Positions 13,783 through 25,938 of a stretch of DNA of 64,000 nt are shown here, one piece after another (position 1 is the first letter of the stretch; every line of letters begins with the position of its first letter). Source of the stretch: Tetrahymena elliotti 4EA (Eukaryota > Ciliophora > Oligohymenophorea > Hymenostomatida > Tetrahymenidae); NCBI GenBank assembly GCA_000231825.2, contig JH720300.1, positions 1,737,928 to 1,801,927 of the forward strand, written 5' to 3'. A program made the translations under genes and the position numbers. The notes beneath the pieces are model-generated. The model had not been told where the DNA came from, ran no database searches, and saw nothing but the letters and a program-made list of their open reading frames with translations.

Positions 13783-15021
13783 AGTTTTTTAAATTAAAAT
13801 AAAGAGTTGGCTATAAAAGCTTTTATAATAGAGATGTTCTTTATGTCTAATCTATCATATTTTTTTGCTAAATTGAGGAATATTTTTTAAAGTTGAACAT
13901 TTAAAAATTGATTTTGATAAGGTTCATAATATTTTGCTAAATAAAAAATAAAAAAAGATAGGTGTGCATTAATTTCTATTTGTTTTAAAAAAAAGGTTAT
14001 TAAAAATATTGCATTTCTTCTTGTTTTTTCTATTCATTTCTGGATTTTTTAAATTTACAATTTACATATTCTAATGAATGAAAAATTTATTAATTTTAAT
14101 TGTTTATTTAAAAAAAATTTAGATTTCTTGACCAAAAAATTTAATTTTTGTTAATATTTTTTTAATTTGAATTAGCTGGTTCAAAACATATTTAGATTAA
14201 TTTTTATTTCTTATTTAATATTATGAACAAAAAAATATTTACTTTTATTTTATTAAATTTTAATTTAGTATAAATAAAAATAGCAAAACTAGTAAAATAT
14301 CTATTTCCTTAAATTCTATTGCAAAACTCTTTATGTACATTTATTATTTTTTAAATATGTAATAACTTCGCGAAAAGCATCAACCTTATTATTTTTATTC
14401 AAAAAATATACTTGCTTAACATTTTTCAAGAACAGATTGGAATTCTAAATAAGTTGTTTCTTACCTTAAGTAGTGTTCTGATTTTAAAAATTATATTAGG
14501 TTAATCATAACAAAAAAAGGTTGTTTAAATTTAAAGAGTATTCTATTAAAATTTAAACTGAAAGGTAATCTGCTAGTACTTTGACTATTTGAATTGATTT
14601 TTAAAAGTGAAATTGTTAATTTATAAATAAAAGTAATATAACTCTAACGTTTGTTAATAAAAGCGAAAGCGGAAAATATTGTTTTATCTCAATTGAAAAT
14701 TAAAACAAAACTCTTACTAACATGCAATGACATTTCAAAGTTATTTAAATATAAAGATTCAAAAAATAAATAAACAAGAATAATCTTTAGGAGTTTTAAA
14801 TATTAAATGGAAAAAAAATATTTTATTTATTATTCCATACTAATTAAATATTTAATTATTTGTAATTTTAATAAAGTTAAAACTATTTTTTGATCATAAC
14901 CAAAAAGAATGTTTAACTAATTGTTGACCATTTTAAGATTACTTTGATGTATTTTAATTTATTTAAATAATTTGATATTTGAATTTTTAATAGAGTGTAA
15001 TTTTTTATTATTTAAATATGT

Positions 15022-15033
15022 ATGTACGTACAT
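15022..15033. repeat. Perfect palindrome ATGTACGTACAT
   Basis: Twelve bases that read the same on both strands, about 265 bases upstream of the ATG of tandem copy 2. It could be a dimeric protein-binding site or a chance palindrome; the sequence alone does not decide. Confidence 0.6.
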
Positions 15034-15121
15034 TCAAATTAAATAATATGACTGCTTTTGATCTATTTTTAAAAGTAAATGATAATATTCCTTGTTATAA
15101 CTGTATGCAGCCGTAATAGGC

Positions 15122-15162
15122 AGTACCTTAGGGTACTATACATATATATATATATATATAAT
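15122..15162. repeat. AGTACC/GGTACT inverted repeat followed by a TA tract
   Basis: A 6-base inverted repeat (AGTACC, spacer TTAG, GGTACT; 15122-15137) directly abuts an alternating TA tract to about 15162. It lies about 135-175 bases upstream of the second giant gene. Being the only such structure in the spacer, it is a candidate promoter-proximal element, but no function is known. Confidence 0.6.
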
Positions 15163-15295
15163 TGAAATTTCGTTGTTTTGATAAATAATTGAAATTTGAA
15201 TTCATTGTTCTATTTTTAAAAAACCTTAATTAAATTTTCACAAATCAATAATAAGTTAGTTTGTTCAAATAATTTAAAAAACTAAAAAATAAGAA

Positions 15296-18200
15296 ATGAA
15301 AAACTAAAAAAAAGGAATTTTGATTTTTGTCAAGACATTTACTTTTTACTTATTTGTAAAGATAGTTTTTAGCTAAAATTGCTCTTCAGATAATGAAGTT
15401 TATAACTTTGTAGAAAATTAATGCTAAAAATGCCATGAGAGCTGTGCTACTTGTAACGGAATCACTGATAATGGTTGCTTATCATGTAGAAATAATTACT
15501 TTAGATTATCATCTGATAGTACTTGCTAAAGTAAATGTAGTGAAAGAATGTATCTAAATGATTAGACTAATACATGTGACTATTGCTTAGTTTAAGGCTG
15601 CTAGTAATGTAAATCTAAATAAGAATGCAATTAATGCAATGAAAATCTAAGTTTAGATAATTAGTAAAGATGCACCTTAAATAAAAATATATGTGATATT
15701 TAAACATACTACTCTACTTCTACAAAATAATGTTCTTACTTATGTAGTAAAAATTAATAAAAAGATCAAATTACAAATCTTTGTCTTCCTATTTAGAATT
15801 GCAACTATTTTGAAGAAACATAAAATGGAGATTATTTTGATGCAATGAGTATTTTCAGTTTTTTAAGCAATGGGTATTTCTTAAAAGGAGTTGTTGATTG
15901 TTAATTCACCCTTTATGATTAAAATCTTAATACATTAAATTATTAACAATTAGTTAAAAATCCTGCAACTAAATATATAATATTTGGTCCATAAAATTTT
16001 ATAATTGAAGAAATAGCTGGATGCCAAACAGTAGAGAAAACAATAGCATACAACTTTAAAACAAATTAAATAGAATTCGAGTTAAAAAATGAGTATAATT
16101 CCTTATTTTCTTTATTCTATTTTGATGGAGAGAATCATTTTATAGCGCTCTAGAACAATAATGGAGGATTCGTATTTTATGACTACTTAAAAAATGAAGA
16201 AATTTACAGAGAATAAAGAATTTTGTACTTTAAAAATTTTATGAAGATAAACGGATCTAAATAGATTTATTTCTATCAGTTAATGGATGCTAATTTAGTA
16301 ATCAATAAATTTTTTGTTTATTTATTTCATTTATTTTTTAAAAAATAGGCAAATGAGTAAATAGTAGTACATTCTTTATAATTAAACAAAACAGGAGTAT
16401 TAGATATTCAATTATCGTCAATTTAGGTTATCCACTCATAATTTATGATACTTTATGGATAAAATTCATTGATAAATTAGGTTTACTTTTTCTAAATTGA
16501 TTAAGAAAACTTTTCAATTTAACTCAAGAAGTAAATGGAAATAGAAACTATTTTTCTTGTCTTTTTCAGAGAAGATCTCTAGTTATTTGTTTTACAAGGA
16601 AAATAATTTACAAATATTTTCTTCATTTAAAAGGATGATATCTCACTTATTTATAAAATCACAAATGACAAAGATGTACAAAAATCATTAATTACCTTAT
16701 ATTAAGAGTAGCATCTTAATTAAACAACCCTAATTATAATAACCAGTTAGCATCAAATGTTTTTTGACTAATTAAACTATTCATAATTCAAGGAAGGCTA
16801 ATTAACAAGCATGAATTAATATCAATTTTATGTTGATTCCATTTTTTCCAGGCCAGCTTTATAGGTTATAAATAATAAGGTTTACTACTTCCTCCTTTAA
16901 AAAGCTTAATTCTTTTAAATTAAATTTGAATTAGTTGGTGGAAAAGTGGTAAATAATAAAATAATATCTACAATAAAATAAAGCTAAGATTTTATTATGT
17001 ATTAAGATTTTGTCCTAAATTAAGAAATTGGTGATAATTTGACTACCTTGCTTATTAATAATAATTAAATTCAATATAATTTAATTAATAATTTTAAATA
17101 TTTTTTATATAATTTATAAAATTTTCAAATCTAAAGGAGTTACATAAGACCATTCCATGATGCTAAGCTAATACAATTTAGATAATATAGAATATATTTA
17201 GGCAGCAACTTGCTGCTAAACACATTTTAACTTTCCTAAAGCTCTTGCAAAATAATAATTAAAGATATTTAAAATGGATAAATTATTTTTAATTTAGATG
17301 ATATTTGCTTTGTTTAAGTTTCAGAAACTCACACTTTCTACTATTAAAATAAAGGATTACTCTTTTAGAGATACCCATTTGCTTTGTATAATGTAGCTAA
17401 TAATAGCAAAATCACCTCGTTCTATTAATTTAACTAAACCATATCATCTCAAATAACTTACTATAATTTCTAAAATTAAAAATTACTATTTGTGAATAAG
17501 CAAGGAAATTTTTTTGGATTTGATCTTACAACTATGACATAGGAATCATATATAAATAGCTCAAGTACTTTAGTAAGTAGCTTACTTACAGCTAACGCTT
17601 TCATCAAAGACTAGCTAGGATAGTAAATGGTATCTTTCAGTGATTCTGTGTACTTAGTAATAAACAAAAAGCTGATTTAAGAATTTTAGTTAACTAAAAA
17701 TCTAACTGTTAGTGCTAATAAAATTTCGTTAACAAGCTCAATAAGTTCTTATGATTGTCTAATTTACTAAAATTAAATCTTACTGATTCTAAATAAAGAA
17801 ATAAGTATTTATAATAGTTAATTAAAATTAATTAATAAAATAACTATTCCATTAGACTATTCAAAAAGTTTTAATATCTTTAATTTTGATAATTATTTAA
17901 TTATTTCTAGCTCAGCATTTTTATACTAATTAGATTTAGTTAATCTTCAAAGCACTAAAATACCAATTACTTTTTCAGGTAAACTTAGCAGTGCTTAATT
18001 ATTTTAGAATAATTAAATTTTTATTCTTAGTAAATATGTAATTTAATATAAGCTACTAATCTTGTTGAAAACTCTTGATTTTTCCTCCAATTAAAAGTTC
18101 TTATCAAGTTTAGATGATTAAACTTTTTTTAGGTTATAAGACAGCAGATTAAAAGCTTGTAAAAATATTCAAAACGACCCACTATCAATAGTTGATTAGA

Positions 18201-21200
18201 GATAACTCAACTAAATATTGATTTTCTCATGGTTAGATGAAAAATTATAAATAGGTTACTATTATGATATTTCAAACAGTTTAATCATTAGAATAAATAT
18301 TTTAAAGAATAAAATAGAAAAAACATTTAATTTTTAAGACACTTTCAGTTAGATGTTTGTTGACGCTGACGAAGATACATTTATTTACATAAAATAAGAT
18401 GGATCTCTAAACCTATTTAATTAGAGTCAATAAGTATTTTATGTTAAATAATTTACTGGAATTAGTAGAATTGAAATATGTTTTACACAAAAATCAATAA
18501 TAATCCAGTCAACCACTAATTAAATATTTATTTATAAGGTAATCTTTTCGACATATTTGGAACTATTTTTAAGTTTTCTTTAATAATCTATAGTATTCAG
18601 GCATTAATAAAAATGAAATCTTTTTAGACTTAAGTGATATATTAATTCCTAAAAGCCAAAATTTTCCCTTAAGATTTTAATTGTAGTGTCAAAACAATAT
18701 AATTTTGACTGAATCGCCTTACATTAAGATATTCAATTTAGATGGATCAGTTAATTCGTTTTAATAAGTATAAAATAAAAACAGTATAATTTTAAAAATA
18801 AATTTATCATTTTATTTTAATTAGGCCAGTTATACAAGTTACTTGAATTATATGAACTCTAACCCTATAATTGATGTGTAAAATAAAATTATCATATATC
18901 CTCATAGCTCATTTAACTAATACTTCTTGAAAGGAACATAATTAGTTGAATAAATGTTATATTCATATTTATCACCTTCTGCTCAAATGTTTTATGATAA
19001 TTATAATAATTATCTCATAATTTCAACAGGCAGCATAAAATCTTTAACAGTTATTGATTATAACAAAGCTTCATAAAAGTATGTATATAATACTACATCT
19101 ACTTATGAAAAAAGCTAGACTTGTTTCATTTCAGAAAGAAACTTAATCATAATAGTAGATTAAACTCCTTAAATATACATTTACGATTATATGAAAAATG
19201 TTGCAAATATTGCACCAACATTTTTAAATCAAATAATTTAAATAATTCCAGATATTAATAACAACTTCATCTACATTTAAACTCAATAAACAGTTCACTC
19301 ATTTAAATTTCCAGAAATGAGCTATTATGAAGCTTTGAATGATAATACTAATCCAAATAATTCAAAGATTGACCAAGCTAAATTAATCTTCAATTTAAAT
19401 GCTCTATTTGTGGTCAAATCAGATTCTGTTATTATGGCATATGACTTAATAGAACCAATAATCTCAGAAGAAAAGAACTTTTTGAACCAAATATCTTTCT
19501 AATTTATATAATTTGACAGTTTTATTGTAACTTATAACATATAAACTAGTTCTCTATTACTATTCAAAGAAAGACAGCTAAAAGATGAACTATTAATAGA
19601 TTTGGCATTCTTTACCATTTAGAAGTGTGATTTATTTCAAATAGATTAGAATACTTTTGCTTTTATATCACCTCTAAAAATCTTTTAAATTTAGATAAAT
19701 TTTAAAACAAGCAAATTGGAAATTTATCACTTAGTGGAAATAAATTAATCCTATTCTAATATCTTATTTGATAACTTGAATAAAAGACTAATATTATTAG
19801 ATAATTTCTCAAAGTAAGTAAGCTTTTATTATTTTTCTTCTAAAACTATGAAGTAAGCTGATAACTTATAAAATAGTTACTAATCAATTTTAATCTAATA
19901 GAATAATATTATTTATTTCTTTGATAATATTATTGTATAGCATAAAATACTAGATTTAGAATAAAGCTCATAAAGCACACAATTAAAATTGGGAAACACA
20001 AAGCTTAACTATATGATAAAATTAAGCTTAGATAAAACTTAAAATTTTAATGATAGGTTTGAAAACATTAACCAATCAAACACTTATGATGCTAAAGAAG
20101 AGGGTGTGATTTTAGTTATTTAAAATTAAGATAAAGCTATTTATATAATAAATACTTCATTGCTTGCTATTGTTAGCTAAGTTGAAATAGATTACCAGAT
20201 TGTTAATGTTGTTATAGATCGAAATAGGAAAATCATATTTTGTGTTTCAAATATATCATATACTTTCATCTATGATTTTAACTTATAATTACTCTCTAAA
20301 ATTATGAATCCTTGTCTTGTTAGTGCTCAAATATATTTCGATGAAAGATTTATATATTCAGCTTGTCCTAATTCAGTTTTCTTTTACAATAGCCTGACTT
20401 TAGCTAAATAAAACTTTTTCATAAATTCAGGCTTCAAAAGTATTGATTATATATAATCTTTTAACTCCTAAAAAATATTTATTGTGGTTGAATAAAACTA
20501 TGTTTACATAATATAACTAATAGAAAATACTAGCAATGCTTTTAAAAAACTTTTTTAGAAACAAAAATAAAAAATATAAGTACTAGAAGCAAGCATAATT
20601 TTAGATGAGAATAATTAATAATATTTTAAAATTTTAGGTATATCTTGGAATGATGTGATTTATTATTTAATTCCTTTACAAGCTTAAAATTCATGTATGG
20701 CCAATTTTATTTCATAAAATTCAGACATGAATTCTTAAAAAATCTAAAATATTTAGTAAAATGCAAATCTATCTAGCCAGATTGCAACTAAAATTCTCAT
20801 TGAATTTAATAATAATTAAGTAATAAATAAAATAATGAATCTAAATAACTAAATAGATTAAATTTAAGTCGTAATTTATTCCTAAATTTAAAATATACTT
20901 ATTTGGGATGATGGAAGCATAGCAGATGATCCTAACATAGGAGAACTTGTTATCCATAATACTTAGTTAAAAATTCAGAATTAACTTAAAATTAATCAAA
21001 ATTAAAATATTTAACAAATGGTTATGTCCAATTTAAATTTAATAGAAATAAAAAACCAAATCGTTTTTGAGAGCATCCCTAAAGTAATATTATTTAATTT
21101 AACTATATAATCAATTAACTACAATGGATCAGATTTAGCCTAACCTATGATAGTTTTTAGAAACTGCAGTCAAGTAATATTAGACAATATTTAAATAAAT

Positions 21201-24200
21201 AATGTAATGATAAATAATTAAACATTGTTTTAATTTGAAAATAATATTGAGATTGTAATTAAATACATTAATATAAGCGATTCTTATTTTAGCTCTATAT
21301 TTTCAATAAATTAAGCTAATTTAGCCACTTTAAAACATATCAATTATGCAAATAATACAAATTTCCTTCAATAAGCTATCATTGGAGTATCTGTGTAGCA
21401 AATAGATTTCAGTTACTTGAATGTATAAAATACTCAAAAAAGCCAAATACTTAACCTTTAGGGCTGTCATAATATTAGCCTGAGCTAAGTTAATGTCTAA
21501 AATACTCAAGATATAATACTTTTGCAGACAAAACCATATGAAAATTTTTATATATACCCAATAAAGAACCTATGGATTGAAAATCTCAATGTTTAAGATT
21601 CCAAGAATGTTGGGATAGTAATACAAGCTAATTAATCAGTAATTGTTAATTCTTAATTTAAAAACTTATCTTAAGATAATCTTAATTTAATAAGTTCAGA
21701 GATTTCTAACATTCAAATTATTGAATGTAATTTCTAGAAAATAAACTTAAATGAAGGATTATCAATCCTTAGATATTTAAATTTTAACAATTTTATTTTA
21801 CAAAAATCGAAGTTTTAAGAAATAATTGGAAATTTAGCTTATCTACTAAACTAAAATAATGGATATGAAATTCAATTTAATTCTTTGTAGTTAAATGGCA
21901 ATTATGCATAAGAATCAAATATAATTCTCATTAATTTTGCTTAAAAGCTCATTATCAAAGACTGCAATTTTGTAAATTAAGTATCATAGTAAAATGGAGG
22001 TGCTATAAATATCTAAAACACACAAGAATTGGTAATTAGTGACACTCAATTTTTGTAAAATTAATCTGTTTTAGGAAGTGGAGGATCTTTGTTTCTTTAT
22101 CAAATCTTAAATTTACTAATTTAAAATTCCTATTTTATTGATAATAAATCAATAAATGAGTCTGGAGGAGCCATTTTTATTGATTAAAATTTATTAGTCA
22201 ATACAAATACTTCATTCATAAATTGTAAATTTTAATAAAATTCAGCTCTACAAGGATTAGGCGGTGCTATTGCTATTTATTACTGCGACTTAAAGCTAAG
22301 GAATATGAACATTTAGAATAATAAAGCAGCTATAGGTGGAGCAATATATTATAGGTGGATTATTCCTTAAATAATTTAGAATGGCTAAATCGAACTAAAT
22401 TAAAATATAATTAATAATAACTAATGTGTTTTATATGGAAAAAATATAGCTTCTACATTAAGGAAAATAGTGGTAGATATAAAAAATAATACTTAGATTA
22501 ACATCGAAAAGGATGAGTATTAATAATAAAAATCCATTTTAATTAACAATTTCAGGAGTGGCGATTACTTATTTATTGATGATATTCAGATAGTAGACGA
22601 AGAAAATAACTATTATAAATATGATCCTTCATTAAAATATAGTTAAAGTGCTTAGGAAATTATTTAAAAAACAACAGTAAATGTTGTAAATGTGGAAGAT
22701 GACAAAAATCAAAAAATTAATATATTTGGAGGAACTGTTTTAACATATTTAAATGGAAAATTTTCCTTTAATATAAGTCTTTCTTATTTTCCTAACTCAA
22801 ATTCAACTTTTTAGATATAATCTTAAATGATACGACCACTTTATGATTCATAAAGAAATATATACATAGAATAAAAATAGTTGTCTATGGAATTTAAAGT
22901 TAATTTTAGAAAGTGTGTAATTGGAGAAATATAAAAAGAGTTTCTCTCATCTGTAATTTGTGATGAGTGTCCTGATGATAAATACTCTTTAAGCATCTAA
23001 GATTAAAATTGTGAAATCTGTCCACCTGAAGCATTATAATGTCAAGGTTCATAAATTTAAGTAAAAAATGGATATTGGAGATAGAGTAATTCAACTGACT
23101 AAATCATATATTGTAGGAATAGGCCAGAAAATTGTTTACCAGAAAGTTTAGAATCAAGGGTATAAATTTTATTAAAATCAATTATTTCACCAATTTACTG
23201 AAATAATTATTAAAAAAGTAATAATAAATATAATATAGTTAGGATGTACTGCTGGATATGTTGGTCCTCTCTGTGAGTAATGTGATTTTTTTGGTAGTGT
23301 ATGGGGTTAAAGGTACTCTAGTTCTTTTTCATCTCAAAAATGTGCAAAGTGCTCCAATATGATTATATTATCAGTGATTTAATAAACTCTATTTGTCATT
23401 CTGTTAACATTATATATCTACATATGCAATAGAAAGATTATTAATTCAATAGAAAGAGATTTACAAAATTATTATATTAAAAGGCTTGGATTAATTTATC
23501 TTAATAATTCAGGTAAAATTAAAAAATTTATTTTTAATATTTCGTTTCACTACCCACAGATTCTCATTTATTGACCTTTATTAAGTAAGGGTATATTTGA
23601 TGATCTCTCTTTTAAAAAATAATAAAAATTTATATTGAGCTATTTTTGTTATAAATTAGTTTATAAAGCAAATTCAACAGTATACTCAAAGATTCTTATA
23701 GACCACTTGCAGGTTTTATCTATTTTGAGTAGTATTTCCTTCTAATTTCCAACTTTTATTTAGATTTCGTCTAATGTTGGAGGAAATCCTTTATTGGTTT
23801 AAAATAACATTTTTGATTGCTTTTATCCTAGTGAAATGAGTTGGCCTAAATGGTTTGCTAAAGTAATCTGCTCAATAAGTCTACCTTTTGTTATATACAT
23901 ACTTTTTTAAATGATTAATTTTTTTTTAAAAGTATTTAAAAATATGAGTACTCACTCAAGATATTAAAAAACAACCTTGATTTTCTTTTATTTTTATTTC
24001 TACCCTTCGATTATATTGCTCTTATTTAAATCAATTAATTGCATAAAAATTGGTGACTCAAAATATGCTTAAGTTGATACTTTGATAGTTTGTAGGGAAT
24101 TTTCAGATCATCTATTTTATAACTACATATTTAGCTTTCCAGCAATATTTATCACATGCATTGCTATACCTATATATTTTATTTACAAAGTAAGGTAAAG

Positions 24201-25315
24201 TATGAATTAAAAGCTATCTAAAATACAAAAGAGTTCTTTTTAGTTCATATATGATCCTTACATTAATAGTTACTACTATTGGGAATTCATAAGATTATTT
24301 TACAAGAGTGCTATCATGGTAACTTCAATCCTTCTGGAAGAGTATCTTTTGTTGAAAGTAAATTTCATTAAAATAATTTTAAATCCTCATTAAATAATTT
24401 TATAAAACATAAGACTTGCATTATGAACTAAATATTGATACTTTACAAGCATTTTCAGATGAAGGTTAACCCATTTACAAACAAGTTTCATAATTAATTA
24501 GAAACTCAATCTTTACTAATAAATATTTCCACTCTTAACTTTTGCTTTATACAGTATTTGCTCATAGATCAAAACCAGGTTCTAACGACAATACTTTCAT
24601 TCTTTTTTGTGATTTTAAATATAAATTTTATTTTGAAGTCTATGTTCTTAACCTTCATAAAATCTATTCCAGCAGCTAAAGAAAATAGAAATGCATTTTA
24701 AGAATGTCTTTATAGTCTAAGAACTAAATATCCTTTTATTTTTAGCTACATTTTATTGGATCATAAAATTAAATTCTAAACTGCTTTGAAAATAAAAAAA
24801 TTAATGTAGTAAATAAAGAATGTGATTGAGAGTAAAAATGAAAAACTTACTTCTGTATAGCCTAGTGCAAAAAGTTAATTTCAATCTTTTATGTTAAATA
24901 CATAAAAATCACCAAGGTAATTTAAGATTGAGTTATGTAATTAATAAATGGAATGTGAAACTGTAAACTCTGAATTTGATAATCTAAAATAATCTCAATA
25001 ACCTCTTTCATTAGAAACTAAGTACTAACTTTCAGTTAGATAAAAAAGTTAAGGTAATTCTAAAACTAATATTAATATTTTATATAATATATTTAATTTT
25101 AAATTAGCTGGTTCACCTCTAATTAAATCTGATAGTATTAGTTTCAGTCAAAGTATATAAAAATAGAGTAACTTCTAATTAAGGCTAATTACAGTCTCAG
25201 GTAAAATTAACTAACTTTTTTCTTAATATGTTAATTTATTTTTTTAATAAAAGATTAAAAATAAGACGAGGTGATAGAAAAATAAGATTATTCAAATATA
25301 TTTACTAATAGTTGA
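15296..25315 (+). CDS. Giant multidomain surface membrane protein, tandem copy 2
   Basis: Nine exons: 15296-16297, 16349-18538, 18594-18767, 18825-23159, 23239-23512, 23660-24357, 24414-25053, 25108-25200, 25254-25315; 3,155 residues. Same order of parts as copy 1: signal peptide (residues 1-27, core GILIFVKTFTFYLFV), Cys-rich furin-like domain (CHESCATC), long beta-rich ectodomain containing WDDGSIADDPNIGELVI, beta-helix with GGAI motifs (LGGAIAIYY), Cys-rich GYWR segment, GYVGPLCEQCDF, then multi-pass membrane domain and polar tail. Intron positions and phases match copy 1 at every junction; exons 5 (274), 6 (698) and 9 (62) are identical in length. Identity is high in the beta-helix, the second Cys-rich part and the membrane part, lower in the N-terminal Cys-rich and tail parts. 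It is intact, so both copies are probably functional. The last-exon acceptor (AAAAG at 25253) is the least certain junction. Confidence 0.85.
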
Positions 25316-25938
25316 TATTAATTATTTTTTTGTATTATATTTAAATCTATTTGTAAATTCTTGGAAGTTAAATATTTTTTTAATAGGTAAAATCTTAAAT
25401 CTACTTTCAAATAAAAAATAGTTAATTTGAGTAGCTTAGCATTTGAAACATTTTAATTTATCTAAATTTTAAAAAAACTATTTTTCAATCAAAATACAGT
25501 AAAATCTTTACTACAAATAAAAAGAATTATTAAAAACTAGATTTATTTTGGTATTTTGTTATTTTTTTAATATTCAAAAAAGAAAAATCAAAAAATATGG
25601 AATCTTAAAAAAGTTTATCTCAATTTTATTAAAGAAACTTTGAGGTGCAAATTATTCATTTCAAATCACATGTGCTTTTGTTTTTTAAATCTTAAAGGGA
25701 AAAGATAATATCTAAATAAAATTTTTTTACAAATTTTTAACAGAAATAAATTTTATTTTTACAATTTCATGATAGAAAGCAATTATTTTTTTCCTTATAA
25801 GATGTTTCATCTTTTCTTTTAATTGAGGTATTTACTAAAGTATTCATTCATATAGAAATATTTGTTTTTAAGGATTTATATGTTTGGATTTTGCATTCAA
25901 AACAGAATATTGAATTATTATTTAATTGTTGAATATTT
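25316..25938. other. 3' to 3' spacer between convergent genes
   Basis: About 620 AT-rich bases between the TGA of tandem copy 2 (plus) and the TGA of the Q/N-rich gene (minus). Both 3' untranslated regions must fit here. No further gene, repeat or stem is evident. Confidence 0.6.

Larger units (their letters stand above)
13783..15295. other. Spacer between the tandem giant genes
   Basis: About 1.5 kb, AT-rich, no supportable gene. It contains the 3' flank of copy 1 and the presumed promoter of copy 2. The only structured part is the last 280 bases: a perfect 12-base palindrome at 15022-15033, a 6-base inverted repeat at 15122-15137 and a TA run just after it. The leading portion shows no obvious match to the flank of copy 2, so the duplicated unit seems to be essentially the gene itself. 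Confidence 0.5.
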
